From positions 186,001 to 250,000 of the forward strand of contig NZ_PEKX01000008.1 in assembly GCF_002796985.1 (NCBI RefSeq): a stretch of 64,000 bases of DNA, given 5' to 3'. Below the pieces are notes generated by a model that did no database searches, was not told the DNA's origin, and was given only the letters and a program-made list of their open reading frames with translations. Both the position numbers and the translations under genes were made by a program. Origin of the DNA: Pseudomonas sp. GTDB taxonomy: Bacteria; Pseudomonadota; Gammaproteobacteria; Pseudomonadales; Pseudomonadaceae. Below, piece after piece: positions 32,410 to 40,576 of the stretch. Numbering within the stretch: the first letter of the stretch is position 1; every line of letters begins with the position of its first letter.

Positions 32410-33246
32410 ATGACCACCCTGAGCATCGAACCCATCAGCCCGGCCCTGGGCGCCATCGTTTCCGGCGTGCGCCTGGCCGACCCGCTGGACGACGCGGCGC
32501 AGCGCCAGATCGAGCAGGCCCTGCTCGACCATCACGTGCTGTTCTTCCGCGACCAGCCGCTGACGCCGACCCAGCAGGCGAACTTCGCCGCGCGTTTCGG
32601 TGACCTGCACATCCACCCGATCTACCCCAGTTCGCCTGAACAGCGCGAAGTCATCGTCCTCGACACCGCCGTCACCGACGTGCGCGACAACGCCATCTGG
32701 CACACCGACGTGACCTTCCTGGAAACCCCGGCACTGGGGGCCGTGCTGGCTGCCAAGCAACTGCCGCCCCATGGTGGCGACACCCTCTGGGCCAGCGGCA
32801 TCGCGGCGTTCGAGGCGCTGTCGAAACCGCTGCAGCAACTGCTCGACGGCCTCACGGCGACCCATGACATCAGCAAGTCCTTCCCTGCCGAGCGCTTCGG
32901 TGCCTCCGACGCGGACCTCGCCCGGCTGGAAGAGGCTCGCCAGAAGAACCCGCCGCGCAGCCATCCGGTGATCCGCACGCACCCGGTCACCGGGCGCAAG
33001 GCGCTGTTCGTCAGCGACGGATTCACCACCCGCATCAACGAGCTGGAGCCGGCGGAAAGCCGCGCCATCCTCGACTTGCTGTTCGCCCACTTCGCCCGCC
33101 CGGAGTTCACCGTGCGCTGGCGCTGGAAGGAAAACGACGTGGCCTTCTGGGACAACCGCGTGACCCAGCACTACGCCGTGGACGACTACCGCCCGCAGCG
33201 CCGGGTGATGCACCGGGCGACGATTCTCGGGGACAAGCCGTTCTGA
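32410..33246 (+). CDS. tauD: Taurine dioxygenase TauD
   Basis: A 278-aa Fe(II)/2-oxoglutarate dioxygenase that releases sulfite from taurine. The iron ligands HxD are in IWHTDVTF near residues 97-99. The distal histidine and the 2-oxoglutarate arginine are in NRVTQHYAVDDYRPQRRVMH near 254-270. It is full length and ends the sulfur cluster. Confidence 0.95.
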   Translation: MTTLSIEPISPALGAIVSGVRLADPLDDAAQRQIEQALLDHHVLFFRDQPLTPTQQANFAARFGDLHIHPIYPSSPEQREVIVLDTAVTDVRDNAIWHTDVTFLETPALGAVLAAKQLPPHGGDTLWASGIAAFEALSKPLQQLLDGLTATHDISKSFPAERFGASDADLARLEEARQKNPPRSHPVIRTHPVTGRKALFVSDGFTTRINELEPAESRAILDLLFAHFARPEFTVRWRWKENDVAFWDNRVTQHYAVDDYRPQRRVMHRATILGDKPF

Positions 33247-33258
33247 GGACTCCGCAAC

Positions 33259-33426
33259 CTGTAGGGTGCATAACCCGGAACGGGTTATCCGCCGCATTGG
33301 CGGATAACGCCCCAGGCGTTATGCGCCCTGGGGGCCTGAGGATTGGTGTGTAGGAGCGAGCTTGCTCGCGAACCGCATAACGCCGATTTCATGGGTGAGC
33401 GCGTTCGCGAGCAAGCTCGCTCCTAC
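33259..33426. repeat. Family B array followed by a family A REP pair
   Basis: GTAGGGTGCATAACCCGG...GTTATGCGCCC (33259-33331) is followed by facing GTAGGAGCGAGCTTGCTCGCGAA units (33350-33426). The 341-base gap between tauD and the OPT gene holds no other supported feature. Confidence 0.85.
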
Positions 33427-33587
33427 AGGGATGCCGGGCGCCGGGTTCGGCCCGCAGTTTCCCGCCATCCCCGTGACTTGCGGCAACAAAGCCGCACGGC
33501 AGACCGCATTCGTCGCCATTCTGGGTCGCGGCGGCTGGCGCACTGTCCTACGCTTTGGCAGTTTCGCTTCATAAAGAGATTGCCTAC

Positions 33588-35627
33588 ATGCAAGAAAGGA
33601 TTCCCGACGAGTCCAACCTCGCCGAGCTGACGGTTCGCGGCCTGATCCTCGGCGCGCTGATTACCGTGGTGTTTACCGCCTCCAACGTCTACCTCGGTCT
33701 CAAGGTCGGCTTGACCTTCGCCTCGTCGATCCCGGCAGCGGTCATTTCCATGGCCGTGCTGCGCTACTTCTCCGGCTCCAACATCCTCGAGAACAACATG
33801 GTGCAGACCCAGGCCTCGGCGGCCGGCACCCTGTCCTCGATCATCTTCATCCTTCCCGGCCTCTTGATGATCGGCTACTGGAGCGGCTTCCCGTTCTGGC
33901 AGACCGCGGCCATCTGCTCCATCGGCGGCATTCTCGGCGTGCTCTACACCATCCCCCTGCGCCGGGTGATGGTGGTGCAGAGCAACCTGCCATACCCCGA
34001 AGGCGTGGCGGCGGCAGAAATCCTCCGCGTCGGCAGCCAGGACGAGGAAGAGGAAAAGGCCGGCAAGCCCGCGAAAGCCGGTGGCCCCGGCCTGCGCGAC
34101 ATCCTCGCCGGTGGCGTGGTCGCCGCCGCTTTCAGCCTGCTCAGCAGCGGCTTCAAGGTGCTCGCCGAAGGCTTCAGCTTCTGGCTCACCGCCGGGCAGG
34201 CGGCGTTCCGCCTGTCCACCGGTTTCTCCCTGGCGCTGGTCGGCGCCGGTTACCTGATGGGCATCACCGCCGGCATCGCCATCCTGATCGGCGTGGTCAT
34301 CGCCTGGGGTGTGGCCGTGCCGCTGCTCTCGGTGAACAGCGTGCTGGCTGCCGGGCAGAGCCTGCCGGAGCTGGCGACCAAACTGTGGAGCAGCCAGGTG
34401 CGTTTCCTTGGCGCCGGCACCATCGGTATTGCCGCGCTGTGGACTTTGGCCACCCTGTTCAAACCCATGGTGCAGGGCGTCTGGTCGTCGCTGAGCGCCG
34501 TGCGTGGCCGTGGCGAAGTGAGCGACCTGCGCACCGAGCGGGACCTGTCGGCGAAGTGGATCGTCACCATCGCCGGCATCCTGTTGCTGGCGCTGTTCGT
34601 GGTGTTCTCCTACTTCCTCGGTGAGGCCGCGCCGGACCTGCACGGTGTCGGCTTCTGGGGCCTGGTGGCGGTCTGCGTGATCTTCGCCTTCTTCTTCGGC
34701 TTCCTGATCGCCGCCGCCTGCGGCTACATGGCCGGCCTGGTGGGCTCGTCGAGCAGCCCGATCTCCGGCATCGGCATCATTGCGGTGATCCTGGTGTCGT
34801 TGCTGATCCTCGGCGTCGGCTCCCTGGAAACCGGCTTCCTCGACCAGCAGGGCGGCAAGCTGGCCATCGCCCTGGCGCTGTTCACCACCTCGGTGGTGAT
34901 CGCCATTGCGGCGATTTCCAACGACAACCTGCAGGACCTGAAGACCGGTTACCTGGTCGGCGCGACTCCGTGGCGCCAACAGGTGGCGCTGATAGTCGGC
35001 TGCCTGGTGGGCGCGCTGGTGATCCCGCCGGTGCTGGAGCTGCTGTACAACGCCTACGGCTTCACCGGCGCGTTGCCGCGTGAGGCGATGGACCCCAACG
35101 CTGCACTGGCTGCGCCGCAGGCAACGCTGATGACCGCCATCGCCAGCGGGATTTTCCACAACGCGCTGAACTGGAACATGATCCTGATCGGCGTGGCGCT
35201 GGGCATCGCGCTGATCCTGGTGGACGTGCTGCTGCGCCGCACCGGCAAGGCCAGCCTGCCGGTGCTGGCCGTCGGCCTGGGCATCTACCTGCCGCCAACC
35301 ATCGGCATGACCCTGGTGGTCGGCGCTGTGATCGCCTGGCTGCTGGAGAACGCCCTGGCCAAGCGCGCGGTGGCGGCTGGCAAGACGGTGGATAACTATT
35401 CCGAAGAACCCAAGCGCCGTGGCGTGCTGCTCGCCTCCGGCCTGATCGTCGGTGAGAGCCTGATGGGCATTCTGCTCGCAGGCATCATCGGCACCACGGG
35501 TTCTGCCACGCCGCTGGCGCTGGTCGGTGGCGGTTTCGAGGACACCGCGCAGTGGTTGGGCCTGGTGGTCTTCGTGGCGATCTGCGTGCTGTTCTACCGC
35601 AAGGTGTTGAGCGGCACTCGCGGCTGA
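33588..35627 (+). CDS. OPT-family oligopeptide/metal-chelate transporter
   Basis: A 679-aa membrane protein with about 15 hydrophobic segments, starting LAELTVRGLILGALITVVFT, with NVYLGLKVG and SNDNLQDLKTGYLVGATPW, all hallmarks of the prokaryotic OPT family. It imports small peptides or chelated metals. ATG at 33588 is preferred over a TTG at 33555. Confidence 0.92.
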   Translation: MQERIPDESNLAELTVRGLILGALITVVFTASNVYLGLKVGLTFASSIPAAVISMAVLRYFSGSNILENNMVQTQASAAGTLSSIIFILPGLLMIGYWSGFPFWQTAAICSIGGILGVLYTIPLRRVMVVQSNLPYPEGVAAAEILRVGSQDEEEEKAGKPAKAGGPGLRDILAGGVVAAAFSLLSSGFKVLAEGFSFWLTAGQAAFRLSTGFSLALVGAGYLMGITAGIAILIGVVIAWGVAVPLLSVNSVLAAGQSLPELATKLWSSQVRFLGAGTIGIAALWTLATLFKPMVQGVWSSLSAVRGRGEVSDLRTERDLSAKWIVTIAGILLLALFVVFSYFLGEAAPDLHGVGFWGLVAVCVIFAFFFGFLIAAACGYMAGLVGSSSSPISGIGIIAVILVSLLILGVGSLETGFLDQQGGKLAIALALFTTSVVIAIAAISNDNLQDLKTGYLVGATPWRQQVALIVGCLVGALVIPPVLELLYNAYGFTGALPREAMDPNAALAAPQATLMTAIASGIFHNALNWNMILIGVALGIALILVDVLLRRTGKASLPVLAVGLGIYLPPTIGMTLVVGAVIAWLLENALAKRAVAAGKTVDNYSEEPKRRGVLLASGLIVGESLMGILLAGIIGTTGSATPLALVGGGFEDTAQWLGLVVFVAICVLFYRKVLSGTRG

Positions 35628-35643
35628 TTCTTCGCCATAAGTG

Positions 35644-35670
35644 AAAAGGGCGCCTGCGGGCGCCCTTTTC
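35644..35670 (+). terminator. Terminator after the OPT gene
   Basis: The stem AAAAGGGCGCC/GGCGCCCTTTT has a short TGCG-type loop and is followed by CTTTG. It can act in both directions because of its A and T flanks. Confidence 0.8.
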
Positions 35671-35722
35671 TTTGTCGGAAGTTTCGGTTGTTCGTTGCTG
35701 GCGGCGCTCCGATGTCAAAGAG

Positions 35723-35754
35723 TGATATATGATGTCGATATCAAATATCGGAGG
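35723..35754 (+). promoter_or_regulatory. Palindromic operator and ribosome site of the toxin-antitoxin operon
   Basis: TGATAT (35723-35728) and ATATCA (35738-35743) frame a dyad that continues as a second GATATC/GATATT-like element. GGAGG (35750-35754) precedes the antitoxin ATG. Such dyads are the usual autoregulatory targets of ribbon-helix-helix antitoxins. Confidence 0.5.
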
Positions 35755-35759
35755 CTCTT

Positions 35760-35975
35760 ATGCGCACCCTGGTGGATATCCCCGTTGAGTATCTGGAACG
35801 CCTGAACGACATCAGCGAACGTCAGCAGCAGTCCCGAGCCTCGGTCATCCGCGAGGCCATCGCCGAATATCTGGTCAACCACGCGCAGGCGGACGCCGCT
35901 GATGCCTTCGGACTGTGGAAAGACCATGAGGTCGACGGTCTTGCCTATCAGAAGAAGGTGCGCGAGGAATGGTGA
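35760..35975 (+). CDS. Ribbon-helix-helix antitoxin (VapB/CopG type)
   Basis: A 71-aa protein with RTLVDIPVEYLERLND and SRASVIREAIAEYL, the beta-helix-helix of CopG-type antitoxins. Its acidic tail ends in VREEW and would wrap the toxin. Its stop overlaps the toxin start by seven bases. Confidence 0.85.
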   Translation: MRTLVDIPVEYLERLNDISERQQQSRASVIREAIAEYLVNHAQADAADAFGLWKDHEVDGLAYQKKVREEW

Positions 35976-36334
35976 AGGTCCTGTTCGACACCAATATCCT
36001 CGTCGACTACCTCAATGGCCATGTGCAGGCGCGGGACGAATTGGCGCTCTACAGCGACCGCGCCATCAGCGTCATCACCTGGATGGAAGTGCTGATCGGC
36101 GCCACGCCGCAGACCGAAGCTGCCACCCGCGCCTTTCTCTCCAGCTTCACGCTGCTGGCGCTGGACGAGCGAATCGCCGAGCGTGCGGTGGAGGTGCGCC
36201 AGCGCCTGCGGGTGAAACTGCCGGATGCGATCATCAAGGCCTCGGCGGAAGTCGAAGGCCGGCTGCTGGTGACGCGCAATGTGAAGGATTTCGACGAGCG
36301 CGAGCCGGGAGTGCGGTTGCCTTACCAGCTCTGA
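35969..36334 (+). CDS. vapC: PIN-domain toxin (VapC type)
   Basis: A 121-aa PIN ribonuclease. The acidic metal site comes from LFDTNILVDYL (Asp7), TWMEVLIG (Glu43), PDAIIKASAEV (Asp90) and TRNVKDF (Asp108). VapC toxins cleave tRNA or rRNA when freed from antitoxin. The pair sits between an OPT and a betT gene that are neighbours in P. aeruginosa by recalled gene order, so it looks like an insertion. Confidence 0.88.
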   Translation: MVKVLFDTNILVDYLNGHVQARDELALYSDRAISVITWMEVLIGATPQTEAATRAFLSSFTLLALDERIAERAVEVRQRLRVKLPDAIIKASAEVEGRLLVTRNVKDFDEREPGVRLPYQL

Positions 36335-36345
36335 GGACTCTGCCT

Positions 36346-36415
36346 GTAGGAGCGAGCTTGTTCGCGAACCACCCAGCATCGGAGCTGCCGGTGAATCCGT
36401 TCGCGAGCAATAACG
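36346..36415. repeat. Degenerate family A REP pair
   Basis: GTAGGAGCGAGCTTGTTCGCGAA and a facing TTCGCGAGCAATAACGATGG whose outer arm has decayed lie between the toxin gene and betT. Confidence 0.65.
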
Positions 36416-36460
36416 ATGGCGTCCCCCACGCTCCTGCAAGGGCATACACAGGCGCTGAAC

Positions 36461-38419
36461 TCAGCGCACCAGATGCAGGAACTGCAGGTGCCGTTCGTAC
36501 TGGTCGAGCATGTCGTTGATGATCTGCTCCTTGCTGTAGCCCATCAGGTCGTAGTCCTGGCTGCCTTCGGAGAGGTGTACCTCGGCGCGGAAGTAGCGGC
36601 GGTTCTTCAGGTGCAGGCCGCCCATGCCGGCGCGGGCGAAGGATGGGGTGAAGTAGCCGCGCATCGAGACCTGGTAGAGGAACGCATGCTGTGCGCCGTG
36701 GCCGATTTCCAGGCCGATTTCCAGGTTGCTCAGGTCCAGGTCGGAATCCACCTGCAGGCCCTTCTCGCGGAACACCTCGGAGACTTCGGCAATCGCAGGG
36801 CTGACCACATCGACCATGTAGCGGTACACCTCGTCGCGGGTGGGGAAGTGCACCGCCTGGGAAATGCGCCGCTTCCAGCCGCCGGGCTTGGCCGAGGGCG
36901 GCGGTGCCAGCGAATGCGTGCGTGAGCGCTGGCGCTGGGATTCCAGGTAGAACGCCTTGTGCAGGCCCCACATCATCAGCAACAGGATCAGCGAGAAGGG
37001 CAGCGAGGTCAGCACCACGGCGGACTTCAGCGCATCGATGCTGCCGGCGAACAACAGGCCGCCGGTGACCAGCGCCGTGGCCACGCCCCAGAACACCCGC
37101 AGCCACTTCGGGCCGTCGTCGTCGGCGCTGCCGCCATGGGCGGAGAGGGTGGAGAGCACCACGGTGCCGGAGTCCGCCGAGGTGACGAAGAAGACGAAAC
37201 TGACCAGCACCGTCACCGCGATCAGCGCGCGGCTGCCGGGGTAGTTCTGCAGCATCTGGTAGAGCGCCATGGAGGGATCGGCGATGGCCACCCGGCCCAG
37301 TTCGCTGAAACCGTGGTTGAGCACCAGGTCCAGGGCGCTGTTGCCGAAGATCGACATCCACGCCAGGGTGAAGCCCAGTGGGATGAACAGCACGCCGAAG
37401 ACGAATTCGCGAATCGTCCGCCCGCGCGAGATGCGCGCGATGAACAGGCCGACGAAGGGCGCCCAGGCGATCCACCAGGCCCAGTAGAACACCGTCCAGC
37501 CGCCGAGCCAGTCGTTGCCGTCCTTACCATAGGCGTAGAGGTCGAAGCTCTTGGTCGGCAGGCTGCCGAGATAGTCGCCGATGTTCTGTACCAGGGTGTT
37601 GAGCAGGTGCTGGGTGGGCCCGGCGAACAGCACGAAGAGCAGCAGCGCGCAGGCCAGCAGCATGTTGATGTCCGACAGCAGGCGGATGCCCTTGTCGACA
37701 CCCGACACGGCGACCAGGATCGCTGCACCCATCATCAGCGCGATCAGCGTCATTTGCACCGGGTGGCTGTGGGCGATGCCGAACAGGTAGTCGAGGCCGG
37801 CGTTGAGTTGCAACACGCCGAAGCCCATGTCCGCACCCAGGCCAAACACCGTGGCGATGATGCCGAAGCAGTCCACCGCATAGCCGATGGGCCCGTTGAT
37901 GCGCTTGCCGATCAGCGGGTAGAGCGCCGAGCGCAGCGCCAGCGGCAGGTTGTGCCGGTAGGCGAAGTAGGCCAGGGCCATCGCCACCAGGGCGAACACG
38001 CCCCAGCCGTGCAGGCCCCAGTGCAGGAACAGCAACTGCATGGCCTGGCGCGCCGTTTCCGGAGTGCCGGCCTCACCTTGCGGCGGTTGGGCGAAGTGGG
38101 TCAGCGGCTCGGATACGCAGAAGAAGAACAGGGTGATGCTGATGCCGGCGGCGAACAGCATGCCGGCCCAGGACAGGTAGCTGAATTCCGGCTCGTCGTG
38201 GTCGGCACCGAGCTTGATCTTTCCATAGCCGGAAAGCGCGGTGACCACCACGAAGATCAGGTACAGCGTCATCGCCAGCAGGTAGTACCAGCCGACCGTA
38301 TCGGCGGCCCAGGATTGCGCGGTGAGCAGCCATTCACCGGCCTGTTGCGGCTGGCTGATGACGATCAGAGCGAAGAGCAGGATCAGCGCTGCCGCACCGT
38401 AGAAGACCGGTGGGTTCAT
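36461..38419 (-). CDS. betT: BCCT-family choline/betaine transporter (BetT-like)
   Basis: A 652-aa transporter with twelve helices and the BCCT signatures GADHDEPEFSYLSWAGMLFA and WAPFVGLFIARISRGRTIRE. A cytoplasmic C-terminal extension of about 140 residues is typical of osmosensing BetT. It imports choline or related betaines by proton or sodium motive force. The start is ATG at 38419, with a second ATG at 38425. Neither has a strong ribosome site. Confidence 0.9.
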   Translation of the reverse strand: MNPPVFYGAAALILLFALIVISQPQQAGEWLLTAQSWAADTVGWYYLLAMTLYLIFVVVTALSGYGKIKLGADHDEPEFSYLSWAGMLFAAGISITLFFFCVSEPLTHFAQPPQGEAGTPETARQAMQLLFLHWGLHGWGVFALVAMALAYFAYRHNLPLALRSALYPLIGKRINGPIGYAVDCFGIIATVFGLGADMGFGVLQLNAGLDYLFGIAHSHPVQMTLIALMMGAAILVAVSGVDKGIRLLSDINMLLACALLLFVLFAGPTQHLLNTLVQNIGDYLGSLPTKSFDLYAYGKDGNDWLGGWTVFYWAWWIAWAPFVGLFIARISRGRTIREFVFGVLFIPLGFTLAWMSIFGNSALDLVLNHGFSELGRVAIADPSMALYQMLQNYPGSRALIAVTVLVSFVFFVTSADSGTVVLSTLSAHGGSADDDGPKWLRVFWGVATALVTGGLLFAGSIDALKSAVVLTSLPFSLILLLMMWGLHKAFYLESQRQRSRTHSLAPPPSAKPGGWKRRISQAVHFPTRDEVYRYMVDVVSPAIAEVSEVFREKGLQVDSDLDLSNLEIGLEIGHGAQHAFLYQVSMRGYFTPSFARAGMGGLHLKNRRYFRAEVHLSEGSQDYDLMGYSKEQIINDMLDQYERHLQFLHLVR

Positions 38420-38605
38420 GCGCATGGCGGGGGAGGGCGTTACGGACGGGAAGGATTGTGCAGCGGACAAAACGGGCGGGGTCCCTCGAGATTTTCCTTG
38501 AACAAGCATTCAATGAAAACACGAATGAGCCCTGGAAGGCCAATGGGCGGGACCGATGGTCCCGCCGCCGGCCCTGGTCGAGGGCCGAGCGGAGCGGGTA
38601 CTGCT

Positions 38606-38725
38606 TTACTTGCGGCGGGCTTTTTTCGCCTCACGGATCTCACGGCGTTCCGGGTCGACCTTGGCAGGTGCGGTCAGGAAGGCGGTGGCGGCGAAAAAGT
38701 TAGCAAGAGCGGCAAAGCTGGTCAC
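38606..38725 (-). CDS. Possible 39-aa small protein
   Basis: GTG start, with GGAG six bases upstream. The sequence is MTSFAALANFFAATAFLTAP followed by a charged tail KVDPERREIREAKKARRK. The amphipathic or hydrophobic first half and basic second half resemble small membrane-associated proteins. It is too short for standard ORF lists. It could share transcription toward betT or stand alone. No family is recognised. Confidence 0.4.
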   Translation of the reverse strand: MTSFAALANFFAATAFLTAPAKVDPERREIREAKKARRK

Positions 38726-39191
38726 GATGATCTCCAATGGCGCCGGGGAAAATGGGTCCCGACTGCCTGATAGCCATTTTCCCTGAAGATTGTGACAAAA
38801 AGAAGTGAATGGTCTTGATGAGAGGTATTGGTCTGGTCGATGAGACTTCTATCAGGTCTATTTATGGTGAATAGTCCTGATTTTGACTTCTTGCTCAGGA
38901 TTCCCTCCTGCCGACCAGTAAGTCGGCAAAGCCTTTCACTGCGACCATTCGTCGCCAAAGGTGAAACGGTTCAGCGCCGGCTCTGGCTTTGACGCGATAA
39001 ACGGCCGTCAACACTGCGAAACGGGTCATCGCATAGCACAATCACCGAGGTAGAGCGGGTTTGAGTTGGAAAACTTGAACTGGTGTGCAGCCTTTCGTGA
39101 AAAACATGTGAAACGGCTATGGCGATTGACTTGCCGATTCCGTTAGTCTGCCCCCGCAGGACAAAAAACCACCAACAGGGAATATCTAGAG
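38726..39191. other. Intergenic region without a supported gene
   Basis: 466 bases, AT-richer than the surroundings (e.g. TCTATTTATGGTGAATAGTC near 38850). It probably holds promoters for the leftward small ORF and the rightward lipoprotein. No confident sites are seen. Confidence 0.5.
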
Positions 39192-39527
39192 ATGGACTTC
39201 AAACGTATCGCCGTTGCCACTGCACTCTTCGCTTCGCTGGCCGGTTGCCAGACCATGACCACCAACCAGGCCATCGTTCCGCTGCAGGCCGCCACCGCTC
39301 AGATGATCGGCCTGGCGTCTTCCGACGAACTGGTTGTCAGCGACGTCAAAGCCGGTCAGCCGGACGCCCTGGGTGGCCAGGAACTCTCCTACGTCGCCAC
39401 CACCACCAAAGGCCGCATCTTCAACTGCACCTCGCGCATGATGCCGGGCCTGCTGACCGATCCGGCCAAGCTGACCAACCCGTCGTGCACCCCGGTGGTT
39501 GCTCACTCCAACACCGCCACCAAGTAA
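39192..39527 (+). CDS. Small lipoprotein, hypothetical
   Basis: A 111-aa precursor with signal peptide and lipobox LAGC (Cys19). The mature part has two cysteines (FNCTSRMM and PSCTPVV) that could pair. No family is recognised. Confidence 0.75.
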   Translation: MDFKRIAVATALFASLAGCQTMTTNQAIVPLQAATAQMIGLASSDELVVSDVKAGQPDALGGQELSYVATTTKGRIFNCTSRMMPGLLTDPAKLTNPSCTPVVAHSNTATK

Positions 39528-39597
39528 CGCTCCGGCCAGCAGCATGCTGTCGCCCGTGCGCGGCCCTTCGGGTCGCGCTGGCGACTACAGCGCGGCG

Positions 39598-40557
39598 TCA
39601 GCCGCGCTCGTGCTCCAGGCGTTGCAGCAGCGCACGCAGCTGCGCCTCGACGCCGGGTTGGCGCAGCAGACGCTCCAGCGCCGCATCGCTCACTTGCGTT
39701 ACACCGCCTGATCCCGCTACGCCGCCTGACCCCGCCACGCCGCCTGAAAAATTCAGGTGCTCCGGGCGAATCTCCTCGTCCGGGCTGACCAGCAGGGCGA
39801 AGTGGATGACGTTCTCCAGCTCGCGAATATTCCCCGGCCACGAATAACCTTCCAGCGCGCGCTGGGTGTCGCTGGCGATCTGCGGCACCGGCAGTTCCAG
39901 TCTCTGCGCATGCACGCCGAGGAAGTACTCGGCCAGCGGCTGGATATCGCCGATGCGTTCGCGCAGCGGCGGCAGCGTGAGGTTGCCGTCGTGCAGGTAC
40001 TGCTGCAGCCCCTCGAGGAATTTCCCCGCCTTTACCGCCTGCCCCAGGTCGATGCTGGTGGCGGCGACCAGGCGCACGTCCACCGGCACCGGCTCGCGCG
40101 CACCGACGCGCAGCACTTCGCGCTCCTGCAGTACGCGCAGCAGTTTCTGTTGCAGCGACAGCGGCAGGTCGGCGATCTCGTCCAGGTACAAGGTGCCGCC
40201 GTTGGCCGAGCCGAACCAGCCGGCGCGGCTGCCCACCGGGCCGTTGTGCGCCCCCGGCGCATAGCCGAACAGCTCGGCGTCGGCATAGTTGCGGCTCAAT
40301 GCGCTGCAGCTCACCGCGACGAACAAGCCGGGACGCTCGCTGGCGCGGTGGATATGGCGGGCCAGCAGCTCTTTGCCGGTGCCGGTCTCGCCGTGGATCA
40401 GCACCGGCTGCGGCAACGGCGCCAGGCGTTCCACCTCGTCGCGCACGGCATGGGAGCGCGGGTCGAAGAACACCAGCGCCTTGGCGCGGATGCTCAACGG
40501 GCTCTTGTCGGCATCGGGGAAAGTCAGCAGCGGTAGCGGCGCGTGGGGGGCGTTCAT
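39598..40557 (-). CDS. AAA+ sigma-54-activator-like protein, atypical
   Basis: A 319-aa protein with Walker A GETGTGKE near residue 57, Walker B GGTLYLDEIADLPL near 123, and the WPGNIREL motif near 240. It lacks a receiver domain. The sigma-54 contact loop, normally GAFTGA, reads GAHNGP. The C-terminus shows no Fis-type HTH. It ends in a GVAGSGG repeat and a short charged tail. It lies 19 bases after the PLP enzyme gene, so it is likely co-transcribed. ATG at 40557 follows AAGGAGAACCCCC. Confidence 0.8.
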   Translation of the reverse strand: MNAPHAPLPLLTFPDADKSPLSIRAKALVFFDPRSHAVRDEVERLAPLPQPVLIHGETGTGKELLARHIHRASERPGLFVAVSCSALSRNYADAELFGYAPGAHNGPVGSRAGWFGSANGGTLYLDEIADLPLSLQQKLLRVLQEREVLRVGAREPVPVDVRLVAATSIDLGQAVKAGKFLEGLQQYLHDGNLTLPPLRERIGDIQPLAEYFLGVHAQRLELPVPQIASDTQRALEGYSWPGNIRELENVIHFALLVSPDEEIRPEHLNFSGGVAGSGGVAGSGGVTQVSDAALERLLRQPGVEAQLRALLQRLEHERG

Positions 40558-40576
40558 GGGGGTTCTCCTTCTGCTC

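Noticed and set aside
36959..38770. A 603-codon plus-strand frame opposite betT
   Set aside because: Antisense of a clear twelve-helix transporter; low-complexity translation.
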